The notes under the pieces: generated by a model
The model's input: the letters and a program-made list of their open reading frames with translations, nothing else
The model's database searches: none
Told to the model about the DNA's origin: nothing
Shown here: one piece after another, positions 57,546 through 64,000 of the stretch
Numbering within the stretch: position 1 is the first letter of the stretch
Layout: every line of letters starts with the position of its first letter
Program-made: the position numbers and the translations under genes
Source of the DNA: Helicoverpa zea
Lineage: Eukaryota > Arthropoda > Insecta > Lepidoptera > Noctuidae
NCBI RefSeq assembly: GCF_022581195.2
Contig: NC_061453.1
Span: forward strand, 12,728,001-12,792,000
Length of the DNA: 64,000 nucleotides
Direction of reading: 5' to 3'

Positions 57546-58735
57546 TTTTTCTGTGGGCTACACCCTACAACAGGCTACAACCTGCATTTGCGTTTAGTTA
57601 TTGTAGTTCTATGTTGAAGTTTACCTATAAAGATGTTATGGTTAAATGTTGGCTATTGTGATAAGGGAAGATAGTTTTGAGCTATTTTGTATGGACGACA
57701 TGATCGGTTGTATGTGGTTGAAATGAGATGATAGAACTACTGGAGTCAGTATAGTTGTTCAAGAGATAGCATACGACTATTCAAACGTAATTTCAGGACG
57801 AAACGAATGTTATTTGAATTACGTAAAACCAGCTGTTACACCCCCCAGTTACACCCATGTGCCGAGAGAACCAGTTTCAGTAATAAATGTATGACCTTTC
57901 TCAAGATTTAGACTGCTCTGTTTACCAAAAATTTTTATTGACGCATAGTTTTGGCGTAAGAGACAGGGTTTACTTTTGCATGTAAGTAGCACGTATGGAC
58001 GTCACTAAAATACGGGTACCTAACATATTACAAGAAAGGGAAGTTAAGAAAATGACGAATACAATTTCGTAATTACGGATACTTATTCAAACCTAACAAC
58101 GTGAGTGTAATCCTTTATAACAATAATTATAAACTTGTGAAGACTACGTGCGTTTGTAATACGAAGCTATTTGTTTAAGGGCCAATTACACTGAGAAGAT
58201 AACTACCCGATCAAGGAAAACGGCCGTTTACCTCACGCTATAAATAAAGGTAGACGAAAAGGTATCGGGTTGCCCAGATAACTGAGTCAAAGACTTCAGA
58301 TCGATGTAAAACACTGGTACTCCACAGTACATAGTACAGTTAGTATACTCCATAGCATATCGTTAGACTGGACATAAACGCCATCATAGTTGGAAAACAC
58401 AACATAGATTTTGTAGAGACTATAAACGAAATTGAGGTAATTATTTGGGATATTTGTTCTTAAAAAAATTAACTATCAAAGTAAGTTTGGACAAGAAGCG
58501 CGTTGTATGAAACTTCCAACTTCGTAGTTTAAAAAAGTTTTCGTATAACCGACCGATTGCGTAATCAACTGTTGGTGAAATCGGTCTTAAGACATTTACA
58601 ATTTAACGCTCATGAGTTTCTCTTTGTCCTGTTTTTAGATATTCAAGGACTGGAGCTCTGAAGTAATAGAATTTCTAAGAAAATTGTCTGGTTTGAGTAA
58701 TGTGTTTAATTAAGATGTTTGAAGTGTAATAATCT
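57546..58735. other. Non-coding DNA, nothing recognised
   Basis: AT-rich, no coding frame above background and no clear repeat apart from a degenerate SINE-like stretch near 58260-58400. Confidence 0.4.
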
Positions 58736-59131
58736 AAAAAAAAAAGTCGTGGTGGCCTAGTGGGCAAAGAACCAACCTCTCGAGTATGAGGGCGCGGGTT
58801 CGATTCCAGGTCAGGCAAGTACCAATGCAACTTTTCTAAGTTTGTATGTACTTTCTAAGTATATCTTAGACACCAATGACTGTGTTTCGGATGGCACGTT
58901 AAACTGTAGGTCCCGGCTGTCATTGAACATCGTTGGCAGTCGTTACGGGTAGTCAGAAGCCAGTAAGTCTGACACCAGTCTAACCAAGGAGTATCGGGTT
59001 GCCCGGGTAACTGGGTTGAGGAGGTCAGATAGGCAGTCGCTTCTTGTAAAGCACTGGTACTCAGCTGAATCCGGTTAGACTGGAAGCCGAACCCAACATA
59101 GTTTGGGAAAAAGGCTCGGAGGATGATGGAT
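58736..59131 (+). mobile_element. tRNA-derived SINE (family A), full copy
   Basis: The head agtcgtggtggcctagtggg and box-B-like ggttcgattcc at about 58797 start the element. The body matches the other family-A copies and ends in ggaggatgatg. A 15-bp target duplication gaagtgtaataatct lies at 58721-58735 and 59132-59146. This is the only full family-A copy on the + strand. Confidence 0.92.
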
Positions 59132-59146
59132 GAAGTGTAATAATCT

Positions 59147-62100
59147 TGGATTCTGGTTTCATTTGGAGAAAGAAATATAGGATTACTGGTAGAAGATGTT
59201 GATCTGTACTAATGTCATAAAGTTTGTATACCTAAACATGGTAATCAGAATAACAAAGGTTTAACTTTAAAATTCCTTCAGTATAATCCTTGGACTGCCA
59301 CTTTTTACGTTCTATCCCATTTCACGAATAGAAGCACGGAGTCTTCAAAAAATGTTCTTCGAACAAAATTCACATTGTACAATTATATTCCTGATTCAAG
59401 CCTTATGCGTTACTTACTAGTAAATCAACACCATGCGATCTTACCAGCACTATATAAAAAGTATCTCCCAAGAATTTCCAAGCAAAACATAAATAAAGCT
59501 GAAAATATGATACTGGCTGTACACAACTACATTGTATCTCGCTAAGCCTCTTTGCTGCAAAGTTTTTCAATTAAAAAGGTTTCACGGCGACCACGGCCGG
59601 CGATGTATGATACTGCTAACAGTTTGTGTTTTATAATAGTGTTAGTGGGCCCAAGTTGTGGGGGGTCTGAGTGTGATCGATGTTTTATGTTAATTTTTAG
59701 GGGGCGCGTTTATTGGGATTTTATGTCATAGAGGCAGTCTATGAACGTTCTTGAACTGGGAAATTAAAAAGGAGAGAGCATTTTTGTTAGTTTTTTTCTT
59801 TTGTTAATCAGTTCTTGCATATTATTGACTTCTGTCTAGAGTAAAACAAAGTAGCAAATAATTTATATTAACAAAGCTTGTTGCAATAGGTATACTACTC
59901 TCGAATTGCAATCACCAATTCGAAAACTCGTATTTTTGTCATTTTCAGTAACACCTCTGTTTCTCATGTTTTTATGCAAAAAATAAATCAAAATATCCAC
60001 TACTAGAAAAATACACGATTCCTGAATAGCTTGAATGTGACTAAAAACATATCTAGCACCCATTTTCACATGCAGCTGAAAAACAGCGCGCTATAACACC
60101 GCTTCAAAAAAATTCTTCAGAATAAAACGAAATCGTCTTCGGCAATTTTCGCGGAACTTCGTCACCGCTCGGCCTCCATCGCTCACCGTCGACATTGTCC
60201 CGAACGCATTCCATTTTGAATTGAGAACGTCCATGAATTGCCGTTTTTGTTGTCGCTCGGTTGGACAGGCATGTCCCTCTTCTAAAGGGTAGATTGAAAA
60301 ATTTTCGCGCGTCCTACGAAAAATGGTGGTCTTATGTACCTTTCATATGTTCAGACTATGTTGGTATGTGATTACCTCATAGTTTAAGCTCATTATGATT
60401 AACTTAGTATATATTTACATTTTTATAAAATTTATAATTGTCAAAGATTGTTTTACTTTTCAAAGTAAAATAATCTTTGACTTCCACTTTGAATGTTTAT
60501 TATTTGATGTTTTAAAAGTTTAAGCTTAATTAGGTATACTCTAATTGATACCTACTGCTATATTAACACACCTTAAAATTTTACAGAACATTTTTAAAAA
60601 TATTTTCACTAAACGCTTTATTGAAATAACTTTGAACGTAAAAAATCGAGATCACAATACAATCTAATATTTCAACAAAAAAAAAATCTTTTTCAGAAAA
60701 TACTTTTAAAATGTGCCACACGAATATAAAAGTTTATTTTATAGGGGCGTATCAATGTCAAAATCAAAATGAAATGAGGCCGATTCGACGAACAATGTGA
60801 AACATAATAAATCATAATATTCATTGAAAATACTAACAGACTATATTTTTCATAGAATTTATGTATATGGAAGTCATGCTTCTCATATAAAGAAGGTTTG
60901 ATAATATTATTGCGAAAGGCACTAACTTTATTTAGAAAAGCTAAATTATATCTTTACAACACATAAGTTTTACATTAACTGACTGCCTATCTGACACCTT
61001 TCTGACTGGCCGTAACGAGAGCCAAAGATACATAAATGACAGCCGGTACACAATTCAACGTGCCTTTCAAAACACGAGAAAATATCTTAACAAAAAAATG
61101 TATACGTAAGTGAAAACTTTAATTAAACTCCCAACATCCACTCACAATTTTATGTTATTAAAAAAATAGCCTTGCCGCAAGAATTTCAATATAAACCTAG
61201 AGCCAGACTATTTGAATAAAATCCCTTGGCTGTAACGACAGTGTCTCGGCCATTCCACACTACTGGTGAATACTAGAGAATTACCTTTAGGCTTTGAGCA
61301 TATAACGAAACGGATACATCACGAAAAAATAAAGAAAAAAATAACTAGTGGAACACAAAATAACGGACACAAGATAGCCTCATTAGTAAAACGGTATATT
61401 AAGGTGACCAAATTATGACCACGAATCGCTATGCGAACAAGTCAATCTATTTACAGCCTATACCTACTTGGAATTTTTCATCACATCATTACACATGTAT
61501 AAAATTGACAAACACCAAGCATAAACTTAACGTACACTTTTACAGTAAAGGTGTAAAGGGGCAAACGAATATCATCCTGCCACACAGCACCAAGATATTA
61601 AATAGCCTTGCTCTGAGCTGGTATGTATGGGCAAATCTATCCACGCTGGGGTGGCCTTTGTCCAGAAGTGGATGTTTTTCCACAATAGCAAGCGTCATTG
61701 TTAAGGGTATTGGTATGGCAGAGGAGAGACAACGGCAATAGCGTATCCAGTGGGTTAAACGCTCTAAGCCTTTAGTGCGGCAAACGTGCGGCAAATGGGA
61801 ATTTATCACGTATTATTTACATTACTGTTTATGTTCCTCGGTTTTAGAAATGTCCTGGTTATTAGTGGTAATGGATGTTTCAGTTTTTGGTTAGTTTTGT
61901 ATGAATCTGTTCATTTTGTTATTTTTTTTAAATATTCCCAATGAAGAATTAATTACTCATACTTTGTAGATCCTGCTACTAATTGCAAACTTATTTACTG
62001 TGAAAAGATGTTTTGGAGTCTTATTATATATCAGTAACTTTCTCTAGAAAATGGATAAAACTGTAGTTTACGGCTACTAGTTTTCTGATCACTCAACTGT

Positions 62101-63006
62101 TGAACATATTTATACCCCATTGATTTTCCAAAAGGACCGGTTAGTAGCGGCCTGCATGCAGTGTACTACCATATTAAAAGCCTACTTAAAGTTTGCAGTC
62201 TACCTTAGCACTAATCTTACTAAGTTAAGCTTCTTGTCACAAGGCGTACTCTCATATTTTCCCCAACTTAATGTCGCGCGCATAACCGCTCATTAAAAAC
62301 GTAAGGAATTAATACAAAATGCATTCCGGACTGTAAATATTCATAAAGGGGCATACGCAAAATGAATTCTGATTTATTCTGCATATTATATTATTACGGT
62401 ACCGCTGAAATACCGCGATATACCGGCGTTTTAAAGAGGTCAGTCCTGTATTTTGTATGAAATTGTGTCGTTATTATTGTGAATGAAATAACTGGAGCAT
62501 GTATTTTGAATTACTTGTTGTATTGTGGTATTTCTTAGGTTTCGTTGTAGAGGCTTTAGGCTATAATAGGAATTTTATTCTTGTGAGAGAAAATAACTGT
62601 GACATGTTTTATCATGTTTACTATTCGGGTACATCCGCATCCTGAGGGTACTTCTTTTCGTATCTGAATCAAAAGCAGCCTAGTGCCTTCCTCGATAAAT
62701 AAATAGGCTGCAAAATAAATAAAACTGAAAAGAAATCTTATTTGGAGATGTATTCCTGATCGATGAATCGGACCGAACTGTTCCTGAGATTAGCGCGTAC
62801 AAGCAAACAAACTCTTTAGCTTTACAGGGGTAAAATAAGTTAATCTAAGTATAAATAGCTAATTTTTTTTCAGTATACTTGAAGTTTACACAAAAACCCA
62901 TGCACTTCACCAACATTATATTACCGTAAGTATAAAAACGTACAGTGCAACAGCTGTTTACAGTGCTAGTATATTGCAAGAAACGACTGAGCTGGTTAGG
63001 TGCAAG
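59147..63006. other. Gene-poor region
   Basis: No convincing gene. A perfect-looking short hairpin lies at 60440-60481 and a CpG-richer stretch at 60100-60320. A degenerate SINE-like piece lies at 60980-61080 and an interspersed repeat copy at 62640-62830. Frames at 61415-61809 lack domain features. Confidence 0.4.
60440..60481. repeat. Short hairpin with 20-bp arms
   Basis: gtcaaagattgttttacttt (60440-60459) pairs with 60462-60481 with a single G-T wobble. The loop is only 2 nt, so it is a palindrome rather than a microRNA-like stem. Confidence 0.8.
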
Positions 63007-63265
63007 TAGGGCTGCCATCTCGAATTTCGCCAAACCCGGACAAACATTTAAAAAACCCGGACATTTGGCGTAAATCGCATTTTTCCCCCGAACCTAATTT
63101 GTAATCACTTTACTATTAACATATACTTAAATTCAATGAGGTGCTTCCTTACATGAAAAGTGTCGGGGTTTTCCCCGGACACTTCTTGAAACCCCGCCCG
63201 GACGGCCCCCGGACGGCCTCCAAACGAAGACAAATCCGGGGAAACCCGGACGGATGGCAGCCCTA
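63007..63265. mobile_element. hAT-type MITE, 259 bp, exact target duplication
   Basis: The ends tagggctgccat and atggcagcccta are perfect inverted copies. An 8-bp direct repeat ggtgcaag flanks them at 62999-63006 and 63266-63273. The interior has repeated cccggac motifs. Eight-bp target size fits hAT. Confidence 0.9.
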
Positions 63266-63377
63266 GGTGCAAGTATTGCTATCTTTTTGCCGGATGCGAT
63301 ACCGATATTACGCTACGTGACTTCATGTTGTAAGAGGAGTTTTCTGGGTGAAAAGTTCTGGAATTTTGGTCCTATGT

Positions 63378-63761
63378 CATCATCCTCCGAGCCTTTTTCC
63401 CAAACTATGTTGGAGTTGGCTTCCAGTCTAACCGGATTCAGCCGAGTACCAGTGCTTTACAAGAAGTGACTGCCTATCTGACCTCCTCAACCCAGTTACC
63501 CGGGCAACCCGATACCCCTTGGTTAGACTGGTGTCAGACTTACTGGCTTCTGACTACCCGTAACGACTGCCAAGGATGTTCAATGACAGCCGGGACCTAC
63601 AGTTTAACGTGCCATCCGAAACACAGTCATTGGTGTCTAAGATATACTTAGAAAGTACATACAAATTTAGAAAAGTTGCATTGGTACTTGCCTGACCTGG
63701 AATCGAACCCGCGCCCTCATACTCGAGAGGTTGGTTCTTTGCCCACTAGGCCACCACGACT
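63378..63761 (-). mobile_element. tRNA-derived SINE (family A), full copy
   Basis: A 14-bp target duplication ttttggtcctatgt at 63364-63377 and 63762-63775 bounds it. The tRNA-like head is at the right end (ggaatcgaacccgcgccctc near 63700) and the 3' end is catcatcctccgagcc at left. The open frames in it are non-functional. Confidence 0.92.
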
Positions 63762-63775
63762 TTTTGGTCCTATGT

Positions 63776-64000
63776 ACGGTGGCAATTTATGTGATAATGA
63801 TAGTCTTTTGAACCTTCCGTGTAGTCGACCACACAGAAAATTAAGTGGATATGTTTTAAATAAAAGTAAGGGATGATTAAATGAACACAGTATACATAAC
63901 TTCGTTATTATTGCTGTCTTATTTGTGAGGGGGCTTCTTGGATTCGAATTTATCTACTGGCATTTCATAGCAGATACATATTTAAATAAAAGTTGAATGT
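63776..64000. other. Non-coding end of window
   Basis: Nothing recognisable in the last 225 bp. Confidence 0.4.

Noticed and set aside
1..64000. CRISPR array or bacterial operon
   Set aside because: Introns, SINEs and insect gene families show this is eukaryotic nuclear DNA; the tandem repeats lack spacers.

Overview
The window looks like nuclear DNA of a moth, most likely a noctuoid lepidopteran. It is AT-rich, genes are split by short consensus introns, and several families of tRNA-derived SINEs, hAT-type elements, MITE-like foldbacks, 5'-truncated LINEs and a (GTCY)n-bearing interspersed repeat fill most of the non-coding space. Species cannot be fixed from sequence alone.

Layout. (1) 1850-6000, + strand: the last eight exons of a TopBP1 (mus101-like) gene, ending in BRCT domains; the gene starts upstream of the window. 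(2) 6988-10560: a hAT-type element (8-bp target duplication) carrying a nested CR1-like LINE, then an 871-bp terminal-inverted-repeat element with the C-terminal tail of a Tc1/mariner-like transposase. (3) 10866-21714, - strand, convergent with TopBP1: a four-coding-exon GNAT-family acetyltransferase of 233 residues. Its 7.1-kb last intron holds a second hAT-type element invaded by an RTE-type LINE that is flanked by an unusually long ~265-bp direct repeat. (4) 22.87-23.60 kb: a duplicated block upstream of the acetyltransferase that may be a doubled promoter/5' exon. (5) 28574-30064 and 31240-32727, + strand: two intronless, closely related CYP3-clan cytochrome P450 genes, each with a TATA box and initiator placed so that the predicted 5' UTR is 36 nt; a 190-bp foldback MITE sits just upstream of the first. 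(6) 35627-37814, + strand: a three-exon gene for a predicted secreted, Asn/Thr-rich protein of 458 residues that I do not recognise. (7) 41854-42363, - strand: a small two-exon Cys-rich (zinc-finger-like) gene followed, in another frame, by a transposase-like tail. (8) 42.4-64 kb: gene-poor, repeat-rich DNA in which I find no convincing protein gene; it may be intergenic or lie in a long intron.

The genes do not form one pathway. TopBP1 belongs to DNA-replication/checkpoint control; the GNAT and the P450 pair are typical of lineage-expanding small-molecule metabolism genes in insects; the secreted protein and Cys-rich gene are orphan candidates. The most informative signals are structural: nested insertions with readable target duplications, an intra-exon duplication in TopBP1 later split by a retroposon, the duplicated upstream region of the GNAT gene, and local near-identity between the two P450 genes.
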